From assembly GCA_963735495.1 (NCBI GenBank), contig CAVTLG010000006.1, forward strand, positions 62,001 to 126,000: DNA of 64,000 nt, given 5' to 3'. Each line of letters starts with the position of its first letter. Position 1 is the stretch's first letter. Below are positions 8,136 to 17,406 of this stretch, one piece after another. Made by a program: the position numbers and the translations under genes. A model generated the notes under the pieces. It searched no databases and had not been told where the DNA came from. It saw only the letters and a program-made list of their open reading frames with translations. Source of the stretch: CAVTLG01 sp963735495 (lineage in GTDB: Bacteria; Chloroflexota; Ktedonobacteria; Ktedonobacterales; Ktedonobacteraceae).

Positions 8136-9302
8136 TTATCTACCGGGTGGTAGACAAAATATGCGCTTGTAGAGTTCTCTCACTCTGGCGAACTGCTTTG
8201 CGCCAGCCATCGCGTAGTTAGCGAGTCCGGGTGAATCATTAATCTCGATAATACTATAATCCGCGTCCGCGTCTTCTATAGCAGAGCAAGCGATATCCAC
8301 ACCGCAGAGCTGTAAGCCCATGGCTGCCGTCAACGTGATGCAAACATCGCGCCAATGCGCTGCGATGCGCTCGGTGAAATCCTCCATATCGCCGCCGGCT
8401 GAAAGATTGGATACATCATAGATGGGACACATGAGTTGTCGCGGCAGCACGGTGTCCAGGCGATAATTTCTCCTGGCCAGTTGTCTGGCGATGCGCGCAT
8501 CATCCATGTCGATGATCGCGGGCCGACCGGTATGTATAAGTTGTGCATGCTTTTGCTGCAAGAGTTCTTTGATGGTGGAAGTGCCATCTCCTATAACAGT
8601 AAGCGGTGTACGCAAATAACACATAACCACCTCATCCTTAAAGACCACAACCCGATAATCGGGCCAGGGGATGGCTTTTTCCACCAGCAGCGTATTGATG
8701 CGTTCTTGCTGATATTGCTCGACCGTTAGTGCAACGTCGTCTTTATGCATGCACTTGCTGATACCTTTGCCTTGTGATCCATCATTCGGCTTGAGAAAGC
8801 AGGGATAGCCGATGGTGGAAGTGACATATGCGTCGATCTCCTCTATGCGTGCGTAGTGCTGGAAATGATATTTTTCGAGCGATTTTTGCAGGGCATCCAC
8901 ATAATGGGGCAATAAAAACACTTTGCCCGGGGGAGTCTGATAGCCTAACACGTTTAAGAAATATTTTGTATAGCCTTTATCCACGGCAATCTGCTTAGCG
9001 CCAGAAGTGTTGACGCCGACATCCGAGCCACGAAACATGCGCGCACTCTGATTCTGATAGAGCACGCGGCCAACGTAGCCATACTCTGGCTCAATCGTGA
9101 TGTCGCGAACGTTTGGCAATTCGCCCTGACGAAACAGGTCGATAAGCATCCTGGTCAAAAAGGCATAATGCGGTTTGGCCACCAGGTTCTGCTCATGCCG
9201 AGATGCTGCATTGATCTCTGTCATTGAGGCCCCACTTTCCCTGATCCAATGACGCCATTCACTTTCCGTCAAGATGGTAGTGCACGCTTGCTGCTTTGTC
9301 AA
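8136..9302 (-). CDS. ATP-grasp ligase, cyanophycin-synthetase/glutathione-synthetase-like
   Basis: About 388 residues. An ATP-grasp core is visible: FLKPNDGSQGKGISK (phosphate-binding Gly loop), VEKAIPWPDYRVVVF, and near the end the metal-binding stretch CGVDIA...YSIIEINDSPGL. This is the fold of RimK, cyanophycin synthetase and the GshF ATP-grasp half, enzymes that join a carboxylate to an amine through an acyl-phosphate. The protein lacks the Mur-ligase half of cyanophycin synthetase. The TTG at 9302 has no ribosome site; ATG at 9224 (residue 27), behind a GTGGGG, may be the real start. It is divergent from the unknown gene at 9514. The peptide or amino-acid substrate cannot be read. Confidence 0.75.
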   Translation of the reverse strand: MTKQQACTTILTESEWRHWIRESGASMTEINAASRHEQNLVAKPHYAFLTRMLIDLFRQGELPNVRDITIEPEYGYVGRVLYQNQSARMFRGSDVGVNTSGAKQIAVDKGYTKYFLNVLGYQTPPGKVFLLPHYVDALQKSLEKYHFQHYARIEEIDAYVTSTIGYPCFLKPNDGSQGKGISKCMHKDDVALTVEQYQQERINTLLVEKAIPWPDYRVVVFKDEVVMCYLRTPLTVIGDGTSTIKELLQQKHAQLIHTGRPAIIDMDDARIARQLARRNYRLDTVLPRQLMCPIYDVSNLSAGGDMEDFTERIAAHWRDVCITLTAAMGLQLCGVDIACSAIEDADADYSIIEINDSPGLANYAMAGAKQFARVRELYKRIFCLPPGR

Positions 9303-9513
9303 TAACCACGACAGCCAGAATCAAGTGATCTCATTTTCGTCAGGTGGGAATGAAAAGCAGCCGCTCGGTCCGTATGGAGATGAAATCTTGTCAGGGCGGT
9401 TTCGCTCTACCTCACAGAGGGGGAACTTCGGGTGCGAAAAAATTACATGGGATATTTCTGTAGCTTGCTAGCGTTATATACATTGATATGTGCAAATATT
9501 GAGGAGCGTTGCT

Positions 9514-10278
9514 ATGGATGAGTATATCTACATAATCTTCTATTTTCGTACCAGGGAAGAATTCTATCATCTGGCAAGAGTACAACAGACTCTTGCACTT
9601 TTAGAGCAGCAGGAATTGCATATTTATTCAAGAAACTCTGAGTCTCATGATTACGATGCCTACCTGGCTATTCTCTACGACCATTTTAGAGGCACTAAGC
9701 AAGAACAAACACGCTTAACGACTGCTGGTATATCAGCAATATTACAGCAAGAAATCCAGGAGTTTGTGAGTCAGCAGAAAGACGAGTTGAGAATAAGCGC
9801 GTATCCGGTCAGCCAACGTGGCAGTGAAGTAAGTCTATCGATTTACGCGGATCTGCGCTATTTTCAATTTTCTGTACGGGAGAAAGAAGATCCAGGCGCC
9901 AATGAGCACGGTTTGGCCAATTATCACCTGTTGTTGGAGCTATTGAAAGAACTGTATCGCATCTGGCGACCCCTGCTCGTGTATAAGTTTAGCTGGGAGC
10001 ATGGCGCGGTCAACATTGGCTGGGATGAGATACGTGCGCTGGATATTCCCGTGTTGTACGCTATCAATTTCTTTGCACCTGAACTGGTGGGCAAATGGGG
10101 GCGTGAAAAGCTGTTAGCCGCACCGGCCTGGATCGTTGAAGAGTTGGATGACGGGGGCGTGCTCCTGGTCCCGGAGGAACCCACCTCTCTCTTCTCTCCT
10201 GAACACTCTCTCCAGCAGGTGGCGCGTCATCTCAATATGCAGCCTCATGCTCGCGGAACCGAGGAAGACAAGGCATAG
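9514..10278 (+). CDS. Protein of unknown function, possibly immunity-protein-like
   Basis: A 254-residue soluble protein that I do not recognise with certainty. The start is ATG 9514 with GAGGAG 7 bases upstream; a GTG eight codons earlier lacks a site. The C-terminal third reads IPVLYAINFFAPELVGKWGREKLLAAPAWIVEEL then DGGVLLVPEEPT. That pattern (a site of settlement with FFxPEhVxxhGxExLLxAPA followed by GGhLL) recalls polymorphic-toxin immunity proteins of the DUF3396/Imm52 kind, but this is by eye only. It has no signal peptide or membrane helix. A family A repeat follows directly. Confidence 0.5.
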   Translation: MDEYIYIIFYFRTREEFYHLARVQQTLALLEQQELHIYSRNSESHDYDAYLAILYDHFRGTKQEQTRLTTAGISAILQQEIQEFVSQQKDELRISAYPVSQRGSEVSLSIYADLRYFQFSVREKEDPGANEHGLANYHLLLELLKELYRIWRPLLVYKFSWEHGAVNIGWDEIRALDIPVLYAINFFAPELVGKWGREKLLAAPAWIVEELDDGGVLLVPEEPTSLFSPEHSLQQVARHLNMQPHARGTEEDKA

Positions 10279-10295
10279 ACCGGGTGTCCATGAGG

Positions 10296-10369
10296 GGGAA
10301 ACGGGGTAGGGGCGTGTCCTGGCGACCGCCCCAGGGCGCACGCGAGGTGACGCCCCTACCCCGTTTCCC
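10296..10369. repeat. Family A GC-rich inverted repeat
   Basis: GGGAAACGGGGTAGGGGCGT at the left end is the exact inverse of the right end, giving a 20-base-pair stem around a core with CCTGGCGACCGCCCC and GCGCACGCGAGGTGACG. It lies between convergent genes and may also act as a terminator-like structure. Other copies lie at about 16013, 21507, 31608, 49405, 60290 and 62417. Confidence 0.8.
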
Positions 10370-10484
10370 GACGTATCTCCTGGCAAGGATGGAGGCTCCA
10401 TTTGCTGCTCCTGTTCGACATGTATGGGGCCTGGTGCGCAAATGGGCTTGTGGACAAGCTGTATCCTGATCCTCCTGTTAGCGA

Positions 10485-11303
10485 TCAGTAATTGGCCGCT
10501 TGTAAGGATTTTGCTCGAACGTTGCGAACCTGGTCGGGATAGGTAGCTGGTGGTCTTTCCCCCATGTAATTGACGCTGGTACTGGCTGCTGATTGTGTTG
10601 TCGTTGCACCTGTAGGGAGAGCGCCACTGATGGCACCTTCAGAACGCTCCAGGTAGCGCTTTGCCGTATCACGTCCACCCAGGCCAAAAGCCAGACCAAA
10701 GGCCAGCGCGACAGCGCCTATAATGGCCAGGAAGAGGGTTTCGATGAGAGCTGGCGCTATCTGTAACTGATACAGTGCGACGAGTACCGCGAAGCCAATA
10801 ATGGCATAGCGTGCAATGTTTGCTATGATGTTCGGATTGCCCAGGCGCCCTCTTGTCACTACTCCGCGCAGCAGATCTGCTACAAACGTTGCTACCAGCA
10901 TACCCAGGAGGAGTACGATGACAGCCACGAAGACATTCGGGATATAGGCGATTATCCCATCGAGCAATGAACTGATGGCGGGCAGACCCAGCGCGTCCAC
11001 CGCTGCCAGCACAAAGATTAGAAAAACAAACCAGTAGACGATGCGACCCAGCAATGCGGCTGGATTCATCCTCATGCCCAGCTCCTGCTCCAGGCGGGTC
11101 AATCCAATGCGTGAGGCAGCACGCTCAAAGCCGATCCTACGCAGCAGAAAGGTGATCGCTTTGGCAATGGCCGAGGCAACTATCCATCCAATCAGCAGGA
11201 TGACGAGGAAGCCGATTAACTTTGGAACGAACGAGAAAACAAGCGCTAACGCCGTAGCTAGCGACGATATTAATGCTGCACCCCAGTTCGTAAAGGTTCC
11301 CAT
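10485..11303 (-). CDS. MscS-like small transmembrane protein, copy 1
   Basis: A 272-residue membrane protein with about five helices (roughly 22-52, 85-110, 118-148, 160-185 and 188-210) and short motifs RLEQELG, NPNIIANIARY and FGLGGRDTAKRYLE. This matches the conserved TM-helix repeat proteins related to mechanosensitive channels; it lacks the large MscS cytoplasmic vestibule. AGGAG precedes the ATG by 6 bases. The C-terminal 50 residues are polar and unique to this copy. A close paralogue lies 2.7 kb downstream at 13985, with the same upstream region, so the pair arose by tandem duplication. Confidence 0.8.
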   Translation of the reverse strand: MGTFTNWGAALISSLATALALVFSFVPKLIGFLVILLIGWIVASAIAKAITFLLRRIGFERAASRIGLTRLEQELGMRMNPAALLGRIVYWFVFLIFVLAAVDALGLPAISSLLDGIIAYIPNVFVAVIVLLLGMLVATFVADLLRGVVTRGRLGNPNIIANIARYAIIGFAVLVALYQLQIAPALIETLFLAIIGAVALAFGLAFGLGGRDTAKRYLERSEGAISGALPTGATTTQSAASTSVNYMGERPPATYPDQVRNVRAKSLQAANY

Positions 11304-11560
11304 GAGTGACTCCTTTCCAATAACTATGGAATGTTCTGTTACTCAAACAGAAACAATGATCTATCACCGCTATCTGACACGCTTTCTACTATGAGATAGA
11401 CTCAATTTTTATATATTTAATCACTCTTCCTTTTTCAAATATCCGCACATTTATGAGATATATAGCCTAATCTTAAGTGCGGATATTTATGTATTAAATA
11501 TGCTCTACCATAAAAGCAATGCACACACTGTGAATTGACAACAATGCTTGTGCCGGGTAA
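11304..11560. repeat. Upstream half of the tandem duplication (copy 1)
   Basis: The sequence upstream of MscS-like copy 1 matches that upstream of copy 2 (13986-14250) almost base for base for the first 110 bases, and then in patches, including ATAAAAGCAA and a plus-strand TTGACA-17-TAACTC. It marks the extent of the duplication. The remainder to 11638 holds no gene; a family B end-like motif (CTATTCAGGT) occurs near 11615. Confidence 0.65.
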
Positions 11561-11638
11561 CTCCTCTGAAAACGACCGTTATCATGCCGGGTGGTGAACC
11601 CGCTTCATGAGCGTCTATTCAGGTGAGAAGAGTTACAT

Positions 11639-11677
11639 GAAAAAACCGCAGATTGCTGGACAAACAATCTGCGGTTC
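11639..11677 (-). terminator. Rho-independent terminator of the MscS-ClpC fusion gene
   Basis: AACCGCAGATTG (11645-11656) pairs perfectly with CAATCTGCGGTT (11666-11677) around a 9-base loop. On the minus strand the stem is followed by a run of T. It lies 80 bases after the stop at 11757. Confidence 0.85.
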
Positions 11678-11756
11678 CCTATCTGCCTTAGCTAGTCTTT
11701 GATTTCAGCTCACTATTGACAAAAAGTGTGCGCATTCCAAACACTCTCTAAAACGC

Positions 11757-13985
11757 TTATGCATTCTGTGGCTGTGCAACCTCCTGTGCAACGACAACAA
11801 TCCCATCACCGGCCACCTGCAAGAGGGCTTTTTGTCCACTGGCAATGCCATCAGCCAGGAGAGCATCGGCCAGGGCATCTTCGACATAGGTCTGGATAGC
11901 GCGGCGGAGTGGTCGAGCGCCATATTCTTCATCGAAGCCTTCCTGCAACAAGAAGTCGCGTGCCTCATCGCTGACCTCTAGCTCGACACCCTGCTCGCTC
12001 AGTCGTGAGCGGACCTGGTTCAGCAACAGATCGACGATGCGGTACAGTTCTTCGCGACCCAGCGTATGGAAGACGACGATCTGGTCAATACGATTGATGA
12101 GCTCTGGACGGAAGACGCGTTTCAAGCCTTCCAGGGCCTTCGGACGCATCACCTCACGCTGCTCATCGCGTTCATTCCCATCCTTGCGAGCAGAGAAACC
12201 GATACGCAATGCACGTTTGAGATCCGCGCTACCGGCATTACTGGTCATAATCATAATCGTGTTTTTGAAGTCCACGCTACGCCCCTGACCATCGGTCAGC
12301 CGTCCATCATCCATGATCTGCAAGAGGGAGTTGAAGACCTCAGGATGGGCCTTTTCTACCTCATCCAGCAGAATGACGCTGTACGGACGACGACGTACCT
12401 GCTCGGTCAACAGGCCGCCCTCGTCATCGCCAACATATCCCGCAGGGCTACCGAACAGACGAGACGCGGTATGTGGCTCCATGTATTCCGACATATCCAG
12501 GCGGATCAAGTTTTCCTCGCCGCCAAAGAGTTCTGCCGCTAGCGACCTGGCTAGCTCAGTCTTACCAACCCCGGTTGGACCCAGGAACAGGAAGGAACCA
12601 ATCGGACGTTTTGGATCTTTCAGCCCAGCCCGTGAGCGACGAATAGCGCGCGAGACCGCACTGATGGCCTCATCCTGGCCGATGACGCGCTTGTGCAGGT
12701 CTTCCTCCAGGTTGCGCAGGTTCTGGCGCTCACCCTCTCGCATCTGACTGACTGGCACATCGGTCCACGTCTCTACAATATGGGCACCATGCTCTGGCGT
12801 GACCATCAATGCCATCATATTCGCACCTTGAGCGTGCACTTTCTCCAACTGATCCAACGTTACCAGCTCCTGTTGACGCAGCTTCGCTGCCTGTTCATAG
12901 TCTTCTACACTCGCAGAGGCTTCTTTCTTGGACTGGATAGCGGCCAGTTCTTTCTCCAGATCAGAGATCAAGGTGGGGCTGACGATGTCCTTCTCCGTCT
13001 CCTCCAGGCGCTGAGCAGAGCTAGCTTCATCCATCACGTCGATAGCTTTATCCGGCAAGAAGCGATCAGAGACATCTATGGCATCATCAGTAATACTGAC
13101 GTCGTGATGCACCTCGTCGTTCGGACGCACAATCTGTAACATCGCGATGGGCTCTGCAATGGAAGGCTCGCCAACCTGGATGGGCTGGAAATAGCGCTCC
13201 AATGCCGTATCCTTCTCGGTGTTCTTGCGATACTCGTCGAGCGTTGTCGCGCCAATGCAGCGCAGTTCGCCACGAGCCAACGCGGGATTAAGCATAGCGC
13301 CAGCGCCACTGATGGCACCTTCAGAACGCTCCAGGTATCTTTTCGCCGTATCGCGCCCACCCAGCCCAAAGGCCAATCCAAATGCCAGCGCAACTGCACC
13401 AATAGTTACCGTAAACAGCGTCTCGATCAGCGCGGGCGCAATCTGTAGCTGATACAGCGCAACGAGTGTTGCAAAGCCAATGATGGCATAGCGTGCAATG
13501 TTTGCTATGATATTTGGATTGCCGAAGCGCCCCTGTGCCAGCGCACCATGCAAAAGAGCCACGACAAACGCAGCCACCAGCATGCCCACGAGCAGTACGA
13601 GGACCGCCACGAACACATTCGGAATATAGGCAACGATCCTATACAGTAATGCGCTGATGGCAGGCAAACCCAGAGCATTGACGGCAGTCAGCACGAAGAC
13701 GAGAAAGACAAACCAGTAGACGATGCGACCCAGCAATTTCGCTGGATTCATCCTTATGCCCATCTCCTGTTCCAGGCGTGCGAGTCCACTGCGGGAGGCC
13801 ATGCGCTCAAACCCGCTTCTCAGCAACAGGTATGTGACGCCTCTGGCAATGGTCGCTGCCACTATCCAGCCGACAAGTAGAATGACGAGAAACCCGAGCA
13901 ATTTTGGGGTGAACATGATAATAAGCGCCAGTGTGGCTGCTAACGGCGATAGTAATGCCGCACCCCAATGCATAAAGGTTCCCAT
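11757..13985 (-). CDS. MscS-like membrane domain fused to a truncated ClpC-type AAA+ unfoldase
   Basis: A 742-residue chimera. Residues 1-225 repeat the neighbouring MscS-like protein with about five membrane helices. At about residue 226 the text switches to ClpC: MLNPALARGELRCIGATTLDEYRK from late in domain D1, then a shortened D1 lid (SITDDAIDVSDRFLPDKAID lacks roughly ten residues seen in ClpC), the UVR-like middle segment, and a full D2. D2 keeps Walker A GPTGVGKT (about 468), Walker B VILLDEVEKAH, the TSNAGS sensor, RPELINRID and GARPLRR. D1 has lost both Walker motifs, and no N-domain is present. The frame is unbroken over the join, so it is probably expressed as a membrane-tethered AAA+ protein. 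Upstream GGAGTCG precedes the ATG. Confidence 0.8.
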   Translation of the reverse strand: MGTFMHWGAALLSPLAATLALIIMFTPKLLGFLVILLVGWIVAATIARGVTYLLLRSGFERMASRSGLARLEQEMGIRMNPAKLLGRIVYWFVFLVFVLTAVNALGLPAISALLYRIVAYIPNVFVAVLVLLVGMLVAAFVVALLHGALAQGRFGNPNIIANIARYAIIGFATLVALYQLQIAPALIETLFTVTIGAVALAFGLAFGLGGRDTAKRYLERSEGAISGAGAMLNPALARGELRCIGATTLDEYRKNTEKDTALERYFQPIQVGEPSIAEPIAMLQIVRPNDEVHHDVSITDDAIDVSDRFLPDKAIDVMDEASSAQRLEETEKDIVSPTLISDLEKELAAIQSKKEASASVEDYEQAAKLRQQELVTLDQLEKVHAQGANMMALMVTPEHGAHIVETWTDVPVSQMREGERQNLRNLEEDLHKRVIGQDEAISAVSRAIRRSRAGLKDPKRPIGSFLFLGPTGVGKTELARSLAAELFGGEENLIRLDMSEYMEPHTASRLFGSPAGYVGDDEGGLLTEQVRRRPYSVILLDEVEKAHPEVFNSLLQIMDDGRLTDGQGRSVDFKNTIMIMTSNAGSADLKRALRIGFSARKDGNERDEQREVMRPKALEGLKRVFRPELINRIDQIVVFHTLGREELYRIVDLLLNQVRSRLSEQGVELEVSDEARDFLLQEGFDEEYGARPLRRAIQTYVEDALADALLADGIASGQKALLQVAGDGIVVVAQEVAQPQNA

Positions 13986-14250
13986 AAGCGACTCCTCTCC
14001 AATGACTGTGGAATGTTCTGTTACTCAAACAGAAACAATGATATATCACTGCTCTCTGAACGCTCTCTACTATGAGATAGACTCAATTTTTTATATATTT
14101 ATCTTCGCTTAGTCTTTGCAAATATCTACCTGTTGATGTGATATATAGTCTCACATCAATCACGGATTTCTATATATCAGCACTGCTCTACTATAAAAGC
14201 AACGCCTCCGTCATGGCTTGACAGAAAGGCGTGTGGCGGGTAATATCATA
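13986..14250. repeat. Upstream half of the tandem duplication (copy 2), with a palindromic site
   Basis: This matches 11304-11560. It also holds a perfect inverted repeat, TTGATGTGA (14133-14141) and TCACATCAA (14151-14159), nine bases apart. The site is degraded in the other copy. It could be an operator for the divergent MscS-ClpC and glpK genes. The stretch 14251-14428 adds no gene. Confidence 0.6.
14218..14246 (+). promoter_or_regulatory. Candidate glpK promoter
   Basis: TTGACA, 17 bases, then TAATAT on the plus strand, about 180 bases before glpK. The -35 is perfect and the -10 matches four of six consensus bases. Confidence 0.4.
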
Positions 14251-14428
14251 CTGTATTAGCTCTATATATTTACAACAAATATCGATAAATTGTAGAGTTA
14301 ACGGTGATATCTAAGGACATGCATATACATTATGAATAGTGCTCGAGTGTGATCAGCGTACACAGTAGTATCTTGCCGGGTCAAGCGTCTTGCAATTTAG
14401 CAAGGGAACGACAGAAAGAAGGTGAAGC

Positions 14429-15937
14429 ATGGCAAAGTATGTGCTGAGTCTGGATCAAGGTACGACCAGTTCGCGAGCGATACTTTTTGATCATGATGGC
14501 AAAATTGTGAAGGTTGTCCAGGAAGAATTCCCACAAATGTATCCATCCCCGGGCCTAGTCGAGCACGACCCCGAAGACATCTGGTCAAGCCAGCTCGCCG
14601 TGGCCCAGCAAGTCATGCTGCGGGCCAACGCAACCGCTGCGGATATCGCCGCCATAGGTATTACGAACCAGCGTGAGACCACGATTGTCTGGGAAAAGTC
14701 CACGGGCAGACCGGTCTTCAACGCCATTGTCTGGCAGAGTCGCTTAACGGTTCCCATTTGTGACGCCCTGAAGGCGAAGGGTTTTGACACGGTTATTCGT
14801 CAGCATACAGGTCTGGTGACGGACGCCTATTTTTCCGGTACCAAGGTCAAATGGATTCTTGATAATGTGGCGGGCGCGCGTGAGCAGGCTGAACGTGGAG
14901 AACTGCTCTTTGGCAATGTCGATACCTTCTTAATCTGGCGACTGACAAAGGGACGCGTGCATGTCACAGACTATTCCAATGCGTCGCGTACGCTCCTCTT
15001 CAACATCTATACCAGGCATTGGGACGATGTCATCCTGAAGGAACTGGACATTCCACGCTCGATGCTGCCCACGGTGATGCCATCCAGTGCTGTCTATGGG
15101 GAGACTGATGCAGAATTCTTTGGTGCGCCGTTGCCCATCGCGGGTATCGCGGGTGATCAGCAGGCTGCGACATTCGGCCAGGCCTGCTTTGAAGTTGGTA
15201 TGGCCAAGAACACCTATGGCACCGGCTCTTTCCTGCTGATGAACACGGGTGAGAAGGGTGTGCCATCGCAACATGGATTGCTCACAACGCTGGCCTGGGG
15301 CCTTGGGGACCCCAGGCACGTGCTGGTGGCGTATGCGTTGGAGGGCAGCATCTTCATTACCGGCGCGGCAGTTCAATGGCTGCGCGATGGCCTCAAGGCC
15401 ATCAAAAATAGCGTCGAGGTTGAGGCGCTGGCTAATACTGTGTCTGATAATGGTGGTGTCTACATGGTGCCTGCCTTTGTTGGGTTAGGCGCTCCTTATT
15501 GGGACCCCAATGCTCGTGGCACCATTGTGGGTCTCACACGTGGCTCTACCATGGGACATATTGCGCGGGCGACGCTTGAGTCTATGTGCTATCAGACGCG
15601 TGATGTGGCTGAGTCGATGATCGCTGACAGCGGAACCAACCTCAAGACGCTGCGTGTTGATGGCGGTGCCAGCGTCAATAATCTGCTCATGCAGTTCCAG
15701 GCAGATATGCTGAGTGTTCCGGTACAGCGTCCGAAGATTGCAGAAACAACCGCTCTGGGTGCTGCCTACCTGGCGGGTATCGCTGTTGGTTTCTGGAAAG
15801 GGCTGCACGAGGTCGCTGAGCACTGGGCCGTAGATCGTACCTTTGAGCCACGCATGAGTACAGATCAACGTGAAATGCTCTATGCCAATTGGCAACGCGC
15901 AGTGGAACGTTCTCTGCACTGGGAACAGGGTTCGTAG
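14429..15937 (+). CDS. glpK: Glycerol kinase
   Basis: A 502-residue FGGY-family kinase, the usual length. It phosphorylates glycerol to sn-glycerol 3-phosphate with ATP in the cytoplasm. Seen directly: DQGTTSSRAILFD (7-19) at the ATP phosphate loop, GITNQRETTIVWEK, AYFSGTKVKWIL, GIAGDQQAATFGQ, GTGSFLLMNTG, and the C-terminal RVDGGASVNNLLMQFQAD. The ATG at 14429 follows AAGGTGAAGC. It begins a glycerol block with the aquaglyceroporin (16271) and glycerol-3-phosphate dehydrogenase (17407) on the same strand, separated by 330 and 230 bases that hold repeats, so separate transcripts are possible. Confidence 0.95.
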   Translation: MAKYVLSLDQGTTSSRAILFDHDGKIVKVVQEEFPQMYPSPGLVEHDPEDIWSSQLAVAQQVMLRANATAADIAAIGITNQRETTIVWEKSTGRPVFNAIVWQSRLTVPICDALKAKGFDTVIRQHTGLVTDAYFSGTKVKWILDNVAGAREQAERGELLFGNVDTFLIWRLTKGRVHVTDYSNASRTLLFNIYTRHWDDVILKELDIPRSMLPTVMPSSAVYGETDAEFFGAPLPIAGIAGDQQAATFGQACFEVGMAKNTYGTGSFLLMNTGEKGVPSQHGLLTTLAWGLGDPRHVLVAYALEGSIFITGAAVQWLRDGLKAIKNSVEVEALANTVSDNGGVYMVPAFVGLGAPYWDPNARGTIVGLTRGSTMGHIARATLESMCYQTRDVAESMIADSGTNLKTLRVDGGASVNNLLMQFQADMLSVPVQRPKIAETTALGAAYLAGIAVGFWKGLHEVAEHWAVDRTFEPRMSTDQREMLYANWQRAVERSLHWEQGS

Positions 15938-16012
15938 CATCGTCAGCAAAACAGACACAGAACCCAATTACATTGTCAATGACTATTTGGAAGAGGTTCT
16001 TCGTTCACGAGG

Positions 16013-16225
16013 GGAAAATGGGGTAGGGGCGTCACCTTCCTCCTTTCCGACACATGAGCCGAAGGCGCACTCCTCGCAGTCAGATGAGCCGCCAGGCTAG
16101 CGGCGACAGCCGCGTTTCTGACTGTCTCAAAGGAGCGGCGGCAGCCGCGTTTGTGTCGGTCTAAGAGGCAGCGTGCGCCCCGGAATGATCACCAGGACCA
16201 GGCCCTACCCCGTTTCCCGATGTTT
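16013..16225. repeat. Family A element split by nested family D elements
   Basis: The left half of a family A repeat (GGGGTAGGGGCGTCACCTT, ending 16038) and its right half (GCGTGCGCCCC, from 16171, to the CCCCGTTTCCC end) are parted by 132 bases. The insert holds a family D hairpin (CCGACACATGAGCC to GTTTGTGTCGG, 16047-16159), which itself contains a second one (CAGTCAGATGAGCC to GTTTCTGACTG, 16077-16124). Confidence 0.7.
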
Positions 16226-16270
16226 CTCCCTTAAGGATGGAGACCCTGGTTAAGAATGAGGGGTGAGCAC

Positions 16271-17176
16271 ATGGCTCGTTCAATGACTGAAGTGCAACCA
16301 TCCGCTTTGGCTGGTCTGTTTGGTGAAATGATGGCTGAATTTTTTGGCACGCTGGTGCTAATCCTGTTTGGAGATGGTGCCGTGGCCACCTTTGCGCTGT
16401 TTACAAACATTGGTGGCGCACCTACGCCATTCGCCAATGAATGGATTGTGATCATGTTAGGTTGGGGTCTTGCCGTGATGCTTGGCATTTATGTGGCAGG
16501 TGCGATCAGTGGAGCGCATATTAATCCGGCTGTCACTCTGGCTTTCGCTGCGCGTGGCAAGTTTCCATGGAGTAAAGTTGGGCCTTACTGGCTGGCCCAG
16601 GTGCTGGGGGCCTTTGTGGCGGCAGCTATTCTTTACTTTGTCTATCAAGGGGCCATCGTCCATGCAACCGGGACAAGAAATGTTGCCGACGCTGTCGGTG
16701 GTGTCTTTTATACCAGCCCGAAGCCATTTGTGGGCACTTTCGGAGCTTTCTGTGACGAGTTCGTTGGTACCGCTCTGCTAGTTGGTCTGATCTTTGCTCT
16801 GGTCGATAAACGCAACCAGCCCGTGCAGGCCAATCTCAACCCGTTGATCATTGGTCTCCTGGTGGTGGCTATCGGTGCCTCGTTCGGACTCAACACCGGA
16901 TATGCGATTAACCCGGCGCGTGACTTTGGCCCGCGTCTGTGGATGGCTATTGTGAGTGGGGGGGCCAGCTTTACAAGCTACACCTGGATTCCGATAGTTG
17001 CTCCTCTCCTTGGAGGGGTTGTGGGTGCTTTGATTTACGATTTCACGATAGGTAAGGTGCTGGCCGCGAGACACCTCGCCCAGTCGGGCGCTGCTATTAC
17101 GAGAGGTGAAGCCGTACGAGAGCCATCTCCGCGTGGTGAAATCAGAGGCAGATCTATACGCGAACCTTGGGCCTAA
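16271..17176 (+). CDS. glpF: Aquaglyceroporin (GlpF-type MIP channel)
   Basis: A 301-residue six-helix channel. Both signature half-helices are present: SGAHINPAVT and NTGYAINPARDFGPR. The Asp after NPAR is the mark of glycerol facilitators rather than water-only aquaporins. It lets glycerol cross the membrane for GlpK to trap. The start at 16271 is chosen because AGGGGTGA lies just before it; an ATG five codons upstream falls inside that ribosome site. The last 35 residues are a polar Arg/Glu-rich tail not needed for the channel. Neighbours glpK and glpD support glycerol uptake. Confidence 0.92.
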   Translation: MARSMTEVQPSALAGLFGEMMAEFFGTLVLILFGDGAVATFALFTNIGGAPTPFANEWIVIMLGWGLAVMLGIYVAGAISGAHINPAVTLAFAARGKFPWSKVGPYWLAQVLGAFVAAAILYFVYQGAIVHATGTRNVADAVGGVFYTSPKPFVGTFGAFCDEFVGTALLVGLIFALVDKRNQPVQANLNPLIIGLLVVAIGASFGLNTGYAINPARDFGPRLWMAIVSGGASFTSYTWIPIVAPLLGGVVGALIYDFTIGKVLAARHLAQSGAAITRGEAVREPSPRGEIRGRSIREPWA

Positions 17177-17219
17177 ATAGTATCAATCCAATTCACTTAA
17201 GGGCATGGAGAGCCAACAT

Positions 17220-17310
17220 CCACGTTCGCGTAGGGGCCGAGCCAAGACCTTTTTAGGAACCGTCGGCTCTGGTGGAGAAGGAAAAAGGTCCCTTGCGGCG
17301 GCCCATTTTC
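17220..17310. repeat. Family B repeat fragment
   Basis: Contains CGTAGGGGCCGAGCCAAGACC, TTTTT, and GGCGGCCCA, the central arm of family B, without the terminal inverted repeats. Confidence 0.6.
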
Positions 17311-17406
17311 TGGCTTATGTGAAATGGATTGAGTGCCAGTAGCACTCAACACACAGGAAAGGACGGAAATACGCAAGCAGCGCCGCGTATTTCTGTAGTC
17401 TACACT

